The translations under genes and the position numbers were made by a program. Below are positions 17,319 through 26,843 of a stretch of 64,000 nucleotides of DNA, one piece after another; the stretch's first letter is position 1; each line of letters opens with the position of its first letter. The stretch is from Chitinophaga alhagiae. GTDB taxonomy: Bacteria > Bacteroidota > Bacteroidia > Chitinophagales > Chitinophagaceae. Where the stretch lies: the NCBI RefSeq assembly GCF_003568665.1, contig NZ_QXMH01000001.1, forward strand, positions 620,001 to 684,000. The letters are read 5' to 3'. The notes beneath the pieces are model-generated. The model had not been told where the DNA came from. It made no database searches and saw only the letters and a list, made by a program, of their open reading frames with translations.

Positions 17319-19121
17319 ATGAAAATATTACGTTTTAGCTTGCTGCTTATTGCCGCTGTGTCTGTTTTACCAGCTTGCAATAAGGACTTTTTGAACCAGG
17401 TACCGGATGACCGCATCACCATAGACCAGGTATTTGCCCGCCGCAAATACGCTGAAGAATACCTGGCCAATATCTACAATACATTGCCCAATGATGCATA
17501 CCGCAACACGTCTCCCTGGGAGGGTATGTCTGACGATGCGGACATCACCTATGACCGGCCCGGTTCCGGTTATGACAGCTACCCGGCCAACCTGGGCAAC
17601 TGGAGCGCCGCTTCCAACTACTTCAATTACTGGCCCAAATATTACCAGGGCATTCGCTCCGCTACCTATTTTATGCAACGCATTGGAGAAAATGTGGAAA
17701 TACTGGCGCTTCCCAACGGCCACGATCTCATTGAACAATACAAGGCGGAAGCCCGCGCCCTGCGTGCTTATTACTACTATTGCCTGTTGCGCCAGTATGG
17801 CCCGGTAATTTTGCTGGGAGATACGCCTATTGCCGGGGACCTGGCCCCTTCCGCGGAAGAGATGCAGTTGCCCCGCAGCAGCTACGACGAATGTGTAGAT
17901 TACATTGTATCTGAGCTGGACCTGGCCGCGCAAAACCTGCCCAAACATTTTACCGCGCAAAGTGAAACGGACTATGGCCGTGTTACGCAGGCCTTCTGCA
18001 AAGGTGTGAAAAGCCAGGTAACGCTGCTGGCGGCCAGCCCTCAATTTAATGGCAACACTGACTATGCCGGGTTCAAAAACAAAGACGGCAAACAGCTCAT
18101 CAGCCAGCAGTACGATGCCAATAAATGGAAACGCGCGGCAGATGCGGCCAAAGAACTGATGTCGGGTTTCGGCCTGGCGCTGTACCGCAAGAATGATGCG
18201 GGCGGCAATTTTGACCCCTATCTCTCCACCCGCGATGTGTTCCTCGACCCATGGAACACTGAAGTGATCTTTGCCCGTACTACCAACGGCCTCAGCGGCT
18301 GGGAGCGTTCCGTTTCCCCGCGGCTCTGCAATGGCTACGCGGCCGTTGCCGTTACGCAACAACTGGTAGACGAGTTTGAAATGGAAAATGGCAAAGGGAT
18401 CAGGGAAACAGGCTCCGGCTATGTGGAAACCGGTTTTTCCACCACCGCCACCCAATATACGCTCAAGGGCACCTACAATATGTACGTAGGCCGTGAGCCC
18501 CGTTTTTACGTGAACGTAAGTTACAACGGCAGCCCCTGGATCAATACCAGCGAAGGCACCAAGGTGATCGAAACATTCTTCACCGGCAACACGGGCAAAA
18601 AAGGCTCCTGGGACCATCCCCGCACCGGGTATATTGCCCGCAAGAATTTGCACCCCAACAGCAACCCGCGCATCAGCCAGTACGTGGCGCGGCCTTTCGT
18701 GATGATGCGCTACGCCGAGTTCCTGCTCAACTATATTGAAGCGCTCAACGAATACGATCCCGGCAATGCGGATATTGCCCAATACCTTAACGAGATCCGT
18801 GACCGCGCGGGCCTGCCGGATGTGGCGCCGGGTTTGGGGCAGGATGACATGCGCGTAAAGATCCGGCATGAAAGAAGAGTGGAACTGTGCCTGGAAAACC
18901 TCCGCTACTTTGATACCCGCCGATGGAAAATTGCGGAGCAGACGGATGGCGGCCCCTTCTACGGCATGAATGTAGACGCAGGCACAAAGCTGACAGACCT
19001 GGTGTTTTACCAGCGTACCGTGTTTGAAAGGAGGGTGTTCCGGAAAAACTACTACCTGCAGCCGATCCCCCAGTCTGAAATAGACCGGGACCCTAACCTG
19101 GTACAAAATCCCGGATGGTAA
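17319..19121 (+). CDS. RagB/SusD-family surface lipoprotein
   Basis: 600 residues. Lipoprotein signal with Cys20 (SVLPAC), followed by NKDFLNQVPDDRIT, the typical SusD opening. TPR-like helices (RALRAYYYYCLLRQYGPV) and the C-terminal pattern NEIRDRAGLPDV, then HERRVELCLENLRYFDTRRWKIAE and a C-terminal LVQNPGW are all SusD hallmarks. It lies 29 bp after SusC. It binds the glycan at the cell surface and caps the SusC pore. Confidence 0.95.
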   Translation: MKILRFSLLLIAAVSVLPACNKDFLNQVPDDRITIDQVFARRKYAEEYLANIYNTLPNDAYRNTSPWEGMSDDADITYDRPGSGYDSYPANLGNWSAASNYFNYWPKYYQGIRSATYFMQRIGENVEILALPNGHDLIEQYKAEARALRAYYYYCLLRQYGPVILLGDTPIAGDLAPSAEEMQLPRSSYDECVDYIVSELDLAAQNLPKHFTAQSETDYGRVTQAFCKGVKSQVTLLAASPQFNGNTDYAGFKNKDGKQLISQQYDANKWKRAADAAKELMSGFGLALYRKNDAGGNFDPYLSTRDVFLDPWNTEVIFARTTNGLSGWERSVSPRLCNGYAAVAVTQQLVDEFEMENGKGIRETGSGYVETGFSTTATQYTLKGTYNMYVGREPRFYVNVSYNGSPWINTSEGTKVIETFFTGNTGKKGSWDHPRTGYIARKNLHPNSNPRISQYVARPFVMMRYAEFLLNYIEALNEYDPGNADIAQYLNEIRDRAGLPDVAPGLGQDDMRVKIRHERRVELCLENLRYFDTRRWKIAEQTDGGPFYGMNVDAGTKLTDLVFYQRTVFERRVFRKNYYLQPIPQSEIDRDPNLVQNPGW

Positions 19122-19149
19122 TTATCACAAACCGTAAATCTTACAGATC

Positions 19150-20112
19150 ATGAAACAATATATTCTCGCTCCTTTCTGCGCCGTAGTGCTGCTCAGCAGC
19201 TGCGGCCGCAACCGGGACCTGATAAGCCATATATCAGACAGCACTGCCGTGGTGTACATGCCGCAAGCCGCCCGGCTGCCGGCAGACTTCACTTTTGACC
19301 GTGATGAGACCACCGTACAGATCACCTATGGCGCCTGCTATGGCGGGCCTCACTCTCCCGAAGGTGACATACAGGTACAGTTCTCCACAGACCCCGCGCT
19401 CGCAGGCCATTTCAACAACGAACACTTTACCAGCTACCCGCTGATGCCAGACGGCAGCTATGAGCTGGAACAGACCAGCGCCGTTATTCCCGCCGGCAAA
19501 GTGAACACGGCTCCCTTCAACATCACCCTGCATCTTGACAAGCTGGACGGTGTGGGAGGTTACCTGCTGCCTGTTACCGTACAGACCAGCGCCAAGGTGA
19601 ATGAAAAACTGCGCACCACCTTCTTCCTGGTAAAAGCGCTCTACAACACCAATCCCTTTCCGGCGCTTGACAGGGCCGCTTGGAACGTGACCGGCTTCTC
19701 CTCCGAAGAAAAGACCGGGGAAGGCGCTGCCAACGGCCGTACCATTCACGCCCTTGACGGCAACGATGATACTTTCTGGACCACGGAATGGAAAGCCGCC
19801 AAACCCGGCCCTCCGCACCACATTGTGGTAGACATGCAAGCTGAAAACAAGGTCCATGGTTTCACCTTCACCGGCCGTACAGACAAAAACACCGGCAATG
19901 TGAAAACCACCGGCAATCCCAAGAACATCATTGTGGAAACAAGCCTGAACGGTACTATCTGGAATTACGAAGAGAGCTTCACCCTGGAGAACGTCAAGCT
20001 CAGTACCTTTTACCTCGCCTACTCCCAGCAGGCCCGGTATTTCAGGATCACCATCAATACCAGCCAGGGGGATGTATATTTGACCAATATTGCTGAAATA
20101 AATGCGTTCTGA
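19150..20112 (+). CDS. Lipoprotein with DUF1735 and F5/8 type C (discoidin) domains
   Basis: 320 residues. Lipobox LLSSC with Cys18. DUF1735 spans about 30-160, including a segment VVYMPQA and the typical PVTVQTSAKVN end. A galactose-binding-like F5/8 type C domain spans about 175-318 (IHALDGNDDTFWTTEWK, HHIVVDMQAENKVHGFTFTG, YFRITINTS, LTNIAEINAF). This domain pair is common in PUL surface glycan-binding proteins, so it likely helps SusD hold the substrate. It lies 28 bp after susD and 7 bp before the next gene. Confidence 0.87.
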   Translation: MKQYILAPFCAVVLLSSCGRNRDLISHISDSTAVVYMPQAARLPADFTFDRDETTVQITYGACYGGPHSPEGDIQVQFSTDPALAGHFNNEHFTSYPLMPDGSYELEQTSAVIPAGKVNTAPFNITLHLDKLDGVGGYLLPVTVQTSAKVNEKLRTTFFLVKALYNTNPFPALDRAAWNVTGFSSEEKTGEGAANGRTIHALDGNDDTFWTTEWKAAKPGPPHHIVVDMQAENKVHGFTFTGRTDKNTGNVKTTGNPKNIIVETSLNGTIWNYEESFTLENVKLSTFYLAYSQQARYFRITINTSQGDVYLTNIAEINAF

Positions 20113-20119
20113 CCTGCAT

Positions 20120-20953
20120 ATGAAAAAATTGCTTTGGAGCACCGCCCTGCTGCTGGCCATGGCCTGCGGTAAAAAATCAGGCCCCGCGCCAGATAATCCT
20201 GAGCCGCCCCCACCGGCGCCGCAGGTAAAGGTAATGACCTTCAATATCTATGGCGCGCGCGCTTCTTCCGGCACGCCCGCGGACCTGGCAGTGCTGGCAA
20301 AGATCATCAATGATGAAAAGCCCGACCTGGTAGCGCTGCAGGAGGTAGATGTGCATACGCAGCGCACCGGCAAAGACATGCACCAGGCCAAAGACCTGGC
20401 CGCGCTTACCGGTATGGAATGGTTCTTTGCCAAGGCCATAGACCAGGGTGGCGGGGAATATGGGGACGCAGTGCTGTCAAAGCTGCCCATCAAGAGCAGC
20501 AAACGCTATGCATTGCCCGTTGCTCCGAACGTGAGCGGGGAGTTCAGGTCTGTGGCCATGATCAAGGTAAACAAGGAAGGGAAGGATTTCTATTTCGCCT
20601 CCACACACCTTGATCACTTACAACAGGAAGACAGCCGGATACTGCAGGCGCAGGAACTCAAGAAGATAGTCACCGCGCTTGACCTGCCGGTAGTTATGGG
20701 CGGGGATTTCAACGCGCTCCCTGAATCACAGACCATCGGCATCCTGAAAGGGTTCATGAACCTGGGCTGCCTGCAGCAATGTCCGCTCACTTTTCCTTCA
20801 GACAAGCCCAACCGCACCATTGATTACATTATGACGGCGCCTACCGGCAAGTTTACGGTAACGTTTTATAATGCTATTACGGGGTATCACGCGGAAAAGA
20901 AAGTCTATTCATCAGATCACAGGCCGGTGGTGGCCAATATAAAGATCAACTAG
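20120..20953 (+). CDS. Secreted endonuclease/exonuclease/phosphatase (EEP)-fold lipoprotein
   Basis: I chose the ATG at 20120 (MKKLLWSTALLLAMACGKK), which gives a lipobox with Cys16; the ATG at 20102 overlaps the previous gene and adds six residues. 277 residues. The EEP fold is complete: VMTFNIYGA, DLVALQEVD (metal-binding Glu), STHLDH, GGDFNALPES (catalytic Asp and Asn) and SSDHRPVVANI (Asp-His). The family covers nucleases, phospholipases/sphingomyelinases and inositol-phosphate phosphatases. As the last gene of a SusC/SusD operon it probably removes a phosphodiester or phosphate from the imported ligand; that is inference. Confidence 0.88.
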   Translation: MKKLLWSTALLLAMACGKKSGPAPDNPEPPPPAPQVKVMTFNIYGARASSGTPADLAVLAKIINDEKPDLVALQEVDVHTQRTGKDMHQAKDLAALTGMEWFFAKAIDQGGGEYGDAVLSKLPIKSSKRYALPVAPNVSGEFRSVAMIKVNKEGKDFYFASTHLDHLQQEDSRILQAQELKKIVTALDLPVVMGGDFNALPESQTIGILKGFMNLGCLQQCPLTFPSDKPNRTIDYIMTAPTGKFTVTFYNAITGYHAEKKVYSSDHRPVVANIKIN

Positions 20954-20976
20954 GTATTGATCCCTGCTACCTGGAG

Positions 20977-21011
20977 GGGCTGGCCGGAAAGAACGGCCAG
21001 CCCTTTATTTT
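20977..21011 (+). terminator. Rho-independent terminator after the EEP gene
   Basis: A 10-bp stem GGGCTGGCCG / CGGCCAGCCC (20977-20986 with 20994-21003, loop of 7) is followed by TTTATTTT. It closes the 12331-20953 operon. Confidence 0.88.
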
Positions 21012-22168
21012 ATGCGGGCGGCATTCACTTCCGCCAGTGTATGCAACACGATCTTTTTACATTTTACCTTTTGCTTCGGTTCGCTTCCCCTGGCCCCTTT
21101 CAGCCAGATAAGCAGGCCTGTGACCGGCAGGGAAGCCGCCACCAGACAGGCCAGCAGCGCCAGCAATTTGGTGGGCCAGCCAAAGATCTCGCCGGTATGT
21201 ACCGGGTATACGGCGCGCCGCACCTTCATGCCCGTGCTCTGGTCTTTATACAGCCGCTTCTGCAGTAGGTTGCCGGTACCCTGTTCATAGTAGATGAAGT
21301 CTACCACATTGGTGATCCGCGCCTCGTAACTTTCCTTGGTAACGGTAACGGCTATACTGTCAGACGGCGGGAACTGGATCACCATGGACCCTTTATAAGC
21401 CAGTTCCTGGTTAGCCTGCTGGTACACCCGTTCGTAAAAGCCGGCGCCCCCAGGCTGCATCACCTTGTTGGCAGGCGCCTTGTAGGCCACCATGGGCTTG
21501 CCGTCAAAGAGCAGGAAAATACCATTGTTGAACCATTTATAACTCCAGGTAAGACCGGTAAAGGCAATCACAAAAATGACCAGGTGTACGTAAAAGCCGC
21601 CCACCGCATGCAGGTCCCATACTACCCTTTTGAAACTTCCGTTCCATTTGATGGCTATTCGCTGGCGGAAATACTTCCAGCGGCGGGGCCACCACAGCAC
21701 AATGCCGGATATGACCAGCACCAGGAAAATGAGGCAGCACACCCCCGTAACGGCCTTGCCCAGCTCGTTAGCCAGCAGGTACCGGTGAAGGTTAAGCAAT
21801 ATGCGGAAAAAACGCTTTTCAAAGTCTGCCGCCCTGACAACGGCGCCGGTATAGGGGTTCACCGCCAGCATCCAGGTAACCGTGCCTTCCTTGCCAAAAA
21901 ACAGCATGGTACGGTTGGCGGCATGCGGTTCCATTTCTACGCGTACCAGCTTCATGGCGGGGTTGAAACGTTCCGCCTGTTTCTTTAAACTGTCTATAGG
22001 CAGGCGTTGCGCGCCCGGTTGTACATAATACAGGGAGGGGCTGGTCAGTGGCTCCAGCTCTTTCTCGAATACCAGTACGGCGCCGGAGAGGGTGACCACC
22101 AGCACAACAAGGCCGGAGACAAGCCCCAGCCATAGATGTAATTGCCGTATGATCTTTTTTGCCGTCAT
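21005..22168 (-). CDS. PepSY-associated transmembrane protein (siderophore/iron-reductase-type)
   Basis: 387 residues with four membrane segments: LWLGLVSGLVVLVVTLSGAV near the start, VCCLIFLVLVISGIVLWWP at about 145-165, VHLVIFVIAFTGLTWSYKW at about 195-215, and LLALLACLVAASLPVTGLLI near 350. The segments carry conserved histidines (QLHLWLG, LHRYLLANELG, DLHAVGGFYVH), the pattern of PepSY_TM proteins that accompany siderophore receptors and may reduce ferric siderophores. Its start codon overlaps the stop of the receptor gene by one base, so they are co-translated. Confidence 0.88.
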   Translation of the reverse strand: MTAKKIIRQLHLWLGLVSGLVVLVVTLSGAVLVFEKELEPLTSPSLYYVQPGAQRLPIDSLKKQAERFNPAMKLVRVEMEPHAANRTMLFFGKEGTVTWMLAVNPYTGAVVRAADFEKRFFRILLNLHRYLLANELGKAVTGVCCLIFLVLVISGIVLWWPRRWKYFRQRIAIKWNGSFKRVVWDLHAVGGFYVHLVIFVIAFTGLTWSYKWFNNGIFLLFDGKPMVAYKAPANKVMQPGGAGFYERVYQQANQELAYKGSMVIQFPPSDSIAVTVTKESYEARITNVVDFIYYEQGTGNLLQKRLYKDQSTGMKVRRAVYPVHTGEIFGWPTKLLALLACLVAASLPVTGLLIWLKGARGSEPKQKVKCKKIVLHTLAEVNAARIK

Positions 22169-24606
22169 CAGAAGGTATATGCTACAGACGTTAGCCAGTT
22201 ACGCGGCGCGCCGGGGAACAGGCGCAGGTAATCATACCCGCCCACCCAATGCGTTTTATTCAGCACATTGTTCAGGTTGAACTGTATCTGGAACTTGTCT
22301 ACCCTGTAATATACGGCGGCGTTCAGAATTTCGTAGGCCGGCAGTGTCTGGTCCACATTGGAATCCATAAACCGCTGTGTCACAAAGTTGCCGCCCGCGC
22401 CAACACCGATGCCGCGCAGCACGCCGCCGGAAATGGTGTACTTTGTCCAGAAAGAGCCTTGGTGCTGCGGTGCGCCGGGGCTCTGGCGGCCAACTTCCTT
22501 GGGTTTGGTGCTGGCTTTGATGGGCATATCGTTATAGGCATATGCCAGGGTGATGAACCAGTCTGGCGTCAGCTGGCCTTTTACGTCCAACTCTATACCT
22601 TTAGACTCCACATCTATGGCCCGCAGCAAGTCCGGCTGCCCCTGCGCCTGGGCGTTGATCAGCATGTTTTCCTGGTAAATGCGGTAAACGGCCAGCGTGG
22701 CGGAAAGCCTGTTCTGGAAAAAGTCACCTTTGGCGCCCGCTTCTATCAGGTTGCTTTTCACCGGGTCAAATGGCCCGCCGGCGTTCGGGTTTGTAAGACT
22801 TACGGAAGTTTGCGGGTTATACCCTTTTGAGTACGTGGCGTAGAGGTTGATGTCTTTAGTAACACTGTACACCAGGCCCAGCCTCGGAATGATCGCATCC
22901 TGCTTCACCACTTCCTGCGTGGGTTTCTGATAATCTTTCCAGTCGCGGTAAGCATCATACCGCAGGCCCAGCAAAGCCTGAAAACGGCCTATCTTGATCT
23001 GGTCCTGCACATAGATGCCATGGGCGTTGTACAGCGTAGGGTCATAAGCGGCTTTTACAAAAAAGTATTTGCTCATGTCGTACAACTGGTAGGGGCTGGC
23101 GGCGGTCAGGTCAAAATGTGGTACGTTGGGTACGGGGCGCCTGATGCCGTTGACCGTTTCATAAAGAAAACGGCCCGGTTGCGCGGCATTGTAGCTGCCC
23201 GCCCCCGTATTGGTGTTATTACGGTAGCCGCTGGCGGTGAGCTGCGATGCGCCCCAGGGCGTTTTGGACTGTGCAAAATCATACCCCGCCAACAGCTTAT
23301 GGTTGACAGGGCCGGTGTTAACATCAAAGGTGAAATAGGAGGAAATATTGTCGGAGAACATCCGGCGGCGGCGGTCAAACACCTGCATTTCCACCAGTGT
23401 GGGGATGGGGAGGCCTGCGCTGTCTTTGGCGTAGGTGTTGGAGCTGCGGTGCTCCAGCAGGTCTTCGTCCCAGGCGGTGCGCAGGTAGGCAAGGTTGAAG
23501 TTCACCTTGTCTGAAAATTTATGGATGAGGGAGGCCGTGATCATCAGGTTATCCTCATTCAGCCGGTCGTTCACGGCGTTGAGGCTTTTTGAAATGGGTG
23601 TAGAATAGATGTCGTTGTTGCCGAACACGGCCTGCCCCCTGTCAAGGCGGCTCATGCTCCGGTTGTACACCACGTCAAAATTCACCTGGGTTTTATCTGT
23701 AGGGATGAAAGAAATGGACGGCGCCACAATAAAGTTCTTGTCAAACTGCAGGTCACGGAAGCTCTGCGCATTTTCGTACCCCAGGTTGAGGCGGTACAGC
23801 AGCGTTCTGGACTCATTCAGCGGGCCGGTAAAATCGGCCTGGGTGCGGAAGGTGTTGAAGCTGCCGGTGGTAAAGCTGATGCTCTGCCGTTTTTCCCGCA
23901 GTGGTTTTTTGGTAACGCGGTTAATGATACCGCCGGGAGAGCTGTTGCCGAACAACGCGGCGGCCGGGCCTTTGATCACTTCTACCCGTTCCAGGTAGTT
24001 GGTGAGCGGCTGCTTCCAGAACCCGGTGATGGTACGGAGGCCGTTGAGCAGTTGAACAGAGGAGTTATTTTGCGTGCGGAACCCGCGGATAGTAAAGTCG
24101 TCATAAGCTGTGTACTGGTTCACCCCGCTCATGTACTTCACTACGTCTCCCACGCGCATGGCCTGCTGGTCATACATCAGCTCTTTGGTAACGTAGCTGA
24201 TAGACTGGGGCACATCCTTCAAGGCCGTGGCCGTTTTAGTACCAACAAAAGAATTTGTGTTCTTGTAGCCGGACTCTTTGCGGCCGGTGATCTCTACAGA
24301 TTGCAGCTGCTCCGCGGAAGATGTGAGCACTACATCCACCACCCTGGTTTCACCGGCTTTCACGTCTATACTGCGCGTAGAAGGCTCATATCCCAGGAAA
24401 GTAAAACGCAGGGTGTATTTGCCGGGAGCCACCTCGCTAAAGGAAAAGCGCCCGTCTGCATCCGTCACGGCATTTTTTCCTTTCCCGAGCACAACGCTCA
24501 CCCCGGGCACCAGGTTATTTTCCTGGTCCCGTACGGTGCCATTAACAGATTGGGCGTAGGAGCCGCCGGCGCAAAACAGCCATAAAACTATCGTAAAGAT
24601 TCGCAT
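22168..24606 (-). CDS. TonB-dependent receptor, siderophore type, with carboxypeptidase-like N-domain
   Basis: 812 residues. Signal peptide 1-18 (GGSYAQ); carboxypeptidase-regulatory-like domain about 20-95 (VNGTVRDQENNLVPGVSVVLGKG); plug with KDVPQSISYVTKELM, DDFTIRGFRTQ, VEVIKGPAAALFGNSSPGGIINRVTKKP, diagnostic of the FhuE/FecA-like siderophore group rather than SusC; barrel ending in NWLTSVAYTF. It lacks an STN domain. Together with the PepSY gene it forms a probable siderophore uptake unit. The divergent AraC gene at 25134 may regulate it. Confidence 0.92.
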   Translation of the reverse strand: MRIFTIVLWLFCAGGSYAQSVNGTVRDQENNLVPGVSVVLGKGKNAVTDADGRFSFSEVAPGKYTLRFTFLGYEPSTRSIDVKAGETRVVDVVLTSSAEQLQSVEITGRKESGYKNTNSFVGTKTATALKDVPQSISYVTKELMYDQQAMRVGDVVKYMSGVNQYTAYDDFTIRGFRTQNNSSVQLLNGLRTITGFWKQPLTNYLERVEVIKGPAAALFGNSSPGGIINRVTKKPLREKRQSISFTTGSFNTFRTQADFTGPLNESRTLLYRLNLGYENAQSFRDLQFDKNFIVAPSISFIPTDKTQVNFDVVYNRSMSRLDRGQAVFGNNDIYSTPISKSLNAVNDRLNEDNLMITASLIHKFSDKVNFNLAYLRTAWDEDLLEHRSSNTYAKDSAGLPIPTLVEMQVFDRRRRMFSDNISSYFTFDVNTGPVNHKLLAGYDFAQSKTPWGASQLTASGYRNNTNTGAGSYNAAQPGRFLYETVNGIRRPVPNVPHFDLTAASPYQLYDMSKYFFVKAAYDPTLYNAHGIYVQDQIKIGRFQALLGLRYDAYRDWKDYQKPTQEVVKQDAIIPRLGLVYSVTKDINLYATYSKGYNPQTSVSLTNPNAGGPFDPVKSNLIEAGAKGDFFQNRLSATLAVYRIYQENMLINAQAQGQPDLLRAIDVESKGIELDVKGQLTPDWFITLAYAYNDMPIKASTKPKEVGRQSPGAPQHQGSFWTKYTISGGVLRGIGVGAGGNFVTQRFMDSNVDQTLPAYEILNAAVYYRVDKFQIQFNLNNVLNKTHWVGGYDYLRLFPGAPRNWLTSVAYTF

Positions 24607-25133
24607 GAGGAGACTATTTTGGTCGATTCAGGCTGCAAAGTTCCGGAACCAACCCGGGCGGGGGGTGTCAAAAGCGGAGTTTGATTTACGCAAAACGGAA
24701 TTTTTGGGCCCGGGAAGGCACAGAAAAGGCTGACCCAAAAGGGATTGGGATAGAGCGCCTGCACGGCGTACTTCAGTTCCCAAACCACTTTCCGGTCAGC
24801 CTTGCTGGTATCCGTTCAACGTAAAGGCGGGGCCGTAGTTGAAAAAGAGCACAGGCAACCCCGACAGCGGGCTGCCCATGCCTGTATTGATAATTCAAAC
24901 AAATCCATCCTGTGTCAAAAAGAGCCGGTCTGTTGTGTATGATAGGATATGAGTATAGTTTTAGAACCGGTGCTACCGGGAAAGCGCAGACTCATAACGT
25001 AAAATTTTACTATAAAACCGTGGGCAAAGTTCCATCGCTAAAAACCAAATACAGGGTATTTTTGTATCTTTTTATAGCACAATTGTACCTGCCGATGACC
25101 GGAGTCATAAAATAGCCTTAAATTGTCAGTACC
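24607..25133. other. 527-bp intergenic region between TonB receptor and AraC gene
   Basis: It should hold the promoters of two divergent genes. I see a nested inverted repeat at 24852-24884 (outer arms CAGGCA / TGCCTG, inner CCCG-ACAG-CGGG) and a -7-like TATTTTTG at 25057-25064. Between 24650 and 24880 the minus strand has short open pieces that look coding-like but match no family I know. I do not see a conserved cobalamin-riboswitch box. Confidence 0.45.
24852..24884. promoter_or_regulatory. Nested inverted repeat upstream of the TonB receptor
   Basis: Outer arms CAGGCA (24852-24857) and TGCCTG (24879-24884) enclose an inner hairpin CCCG-ACAG-CGGG. There is no U-tract, so it is not a clear terminator. 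It could be an RNA structure in the receptor leader (minus strand) or a protein site. Confidence 0.3.
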
Positions 25134-26060
25134 ATGAAACGGAGGAACGAGCTGGAAAAAATAGCCCTCACCCAACCAAAGTTGCTGCAAACGCTGGTGG
25201 AAAACCGCCGTGTGTTCAACCTGGACAACTGTGAGCTGAACGTTTATGAAAGCTACCAGCAGGCCTATCACATCCCCCTTACTTTTAATGACCTGGTGAT
25301 CACCAGCATGGTACGGGGCAAAAAGGTGATGCACCTGTTTGACAAACCCTCTTTTGACTACCTGCCTGGTGAAACGGTGATAGTACCGGCCAATGAGACC
25401 ATGATCATTGACTTCCCCGAGGCGGAACTGCAAACACCCACCCAGTGCATTGCGCTGGCGGTTGATGCGGGATATATCCACCAGACCGTGGACTATCTTA
25501 ACAATTATTATAACGCCGCGGACGAAGGGCACCAGTGGAAACTGCAATTCAACCAATATCATTTCGAGAACGACACGGAAGTGAGCGCGCTTATCAACAA
25601 GCTGATCCGGATTTGCAGCAGCGGCAATGGCGACAAAAACATTTTTGCGGACCTGAACCTGAAAGAGCTGCTCATTCGCCTGCTGCAAAGCCAGCAACTG
25701 CAACAGGTAGCGCAGGAAACCGCCGTTTCCGGCAGCAACCGGAGCCGGCACCATTTTGTATTGCAATACATTCACGAGCACCTGACGGAAAAAATTGCGG
25801 TAGACGCCCTGAGCCGCAAGGCTTACCTGAGCCGGAACATGTTCTTCAAATGGTTCCGGGACCAGTTCGGCATTACGCCGCTGGAGTATATTAACCGCGA
25901 GCGGGTGACCATGGCCAAGAAGATGCTGGCCATACCCGGCAACAGTGTTAACAAGGTAAGCGCGGAATGCGGTTTTACCGATGCCAATTATTTTATCAGG
26001 ATCTTCAAAAAGACGGAAGGCATTACACCCAAGGCCTACCAGATGATCTGCACAAGATAA
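25134..26060 (+). CDS. AraC-family transcriptional regulator
   Basis: 308 residues. An N-terminal ligand-binding-like region (about 30-180, including YLPGETVIVPANETMIIDFPEA, which resembles a cupin) and a C-terminal pair of AraC helix-turn-helices at about 205-303 (AVDALSRKAYLSRNMFFKWFRDQFGITP, then VNKVSAECGFTDANYFIRIFKKTEGITPKAYQ). It is divergent from the siderophore receptor and is its likely regulator, like known AraC-type siderophore regulators; this rests on position only. Confidence 0.9.
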   Translation: MKRRNELEKIALTQPKLLQTLVENRRVFNLDNCELNVYESYQQAYHIPLTFNDLVITSMVRGKKVMHLFDKPSFDYLPGETVIVPANETMIIDFPEAELQTPTQCIALAVDAGYIHQTVDYLNNYYNAADEGHQWKLQFNQYHFENDTEVSALINKLIRICSSGNGDKNIFADLNLKELLIRLLQSQQLQQVAQETAVSGSNRSRHHFVLQYIHEHLTEKIAVDALSRKAYLSRNMFFKWFRDQFGITPLEYINRERVTMAKKMLAIPGNSVNKVSAECGFTDANYFIRIFKKTEGITPKAYQMICTR

Positions 26061-26176
26061 CATCCCTGTTAGTTATTACTCCGTTACACCACACAGGAAG
26101 GCTGGCCCTCCTGTATTTTGTGTATCTTTAATGCACACTGTACCTGGTCAAACAAGGAGCTTAAAAATGAATACGC

Positions 26177-26740
26177 ATGGGGGCGCCACGTAAAGCAACG
26201 GTGAAATTGAACGTGTCAACAGCAGAGGTGCTGTTTAGGGAATACTATGCCCGCCTGTGCCACTACGCCTTCCAGTTTACGGCCGATGCTGAGCTGGCGC
26301 GGGACATTGCGCAGGAATCTTTTGTAAGCTACCTGGCCCGGCAGGAGGAAGTCTCCACTCACCCCGCCGCCGTCCGCAATTTCCTGTATACCGCTGTTCG
26401 CAACGCCTGCCTGAATACCATCCGTCATAATAAAGTGGTGGAAAAATTTATACAGGAACAGGCCGCCGGCGCTCCCGGTACGGAAGCGGCCGCTATTAAC
26501 ACCATCATCCGTACGGAAGTGCTCGCCGCCATTCACCGGGCTTTGGACAGCCTGCCGGAAGAATGCGCCCGCATTGTGCGCATGGGATATATTGATGGTC
26601 TAAAGAACCAGGAGATCGCCAAAATGCTCAACATCAGCGTAAATACCGTTAAAACCCAGAAACGGCGCGGTCTGCAACTGCTCAGGCTGCGGCTGCCGCC
26701 GGAAATGTACGTACTGGTAGCGTACATGTTGCTGGGGTAA
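26177..26740 (+). CDS. ECF RNA polymerase sigma factor, FecI-like
   Basis: 187 residues. Region 2 about 20-85 (LFREYYARLCHYAFQFTADAELARDIAQESFV, NFLYTAVRNACLNTIRH); region 4 about 125-175 (ALDSLPEECARIVRMGYIDGLKNQEIAKML, VNTVKTQKRRGLQLLR). Like the other two sigma factors here it ends in a hydrophobic tail (MYVLVAYMLLG). An upstream ATG at 26167 runs into a stop after eight codons and is not the start. It heads the FecR-SusC-SusD operon. Confidence 0.92.
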   Translation: MGAPRKATVKLNVSTAEVLFREYYARLCHYAFQFTADAELARDIAQESFVSYLARQEEVSTHPAAVRNFLYTAVRNACLNTIRHNKVVEKFIQEQAAGAPGTEAAAINTIIRTEVLAAIHRALDSLPEECARIVRMGYIDGLKNQEIAKMLNISVNTVKTQKRRGLQLLRLRLPPEMYVLVAYMLLG

Positions 26741-26843
26741 TGCCCCGGCCCCCTATGGCATATTGTGACCGGCCGGCACTCTCCCGACTATTTTTTCTCC
26801 GCTTGTCACCCTTTTCGCCCCGCTGCGTTTCTTAATACCTGAT

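Noticed and set aside
17367..19106. 579-codon open frame on the minus strand opposite susD.
   Set aside because: It is an antisense shadow of a GC-rich gene; it lacks any family pattern, while the plus strand has clear SusD motifs.
24852..24884. Cobalamin riboswitch upstream of the TonB receptor.
   Set aside because: I see a nested hairpin but not the conserved box sequences expected for that riboswitch, and the receptor is of siderophore type.
24912..25115. 67-codon plus-strand frame before the AraC gene.
   Set aside because: No family pattern and it covers the likely AraC promoter; I treat it as chance.
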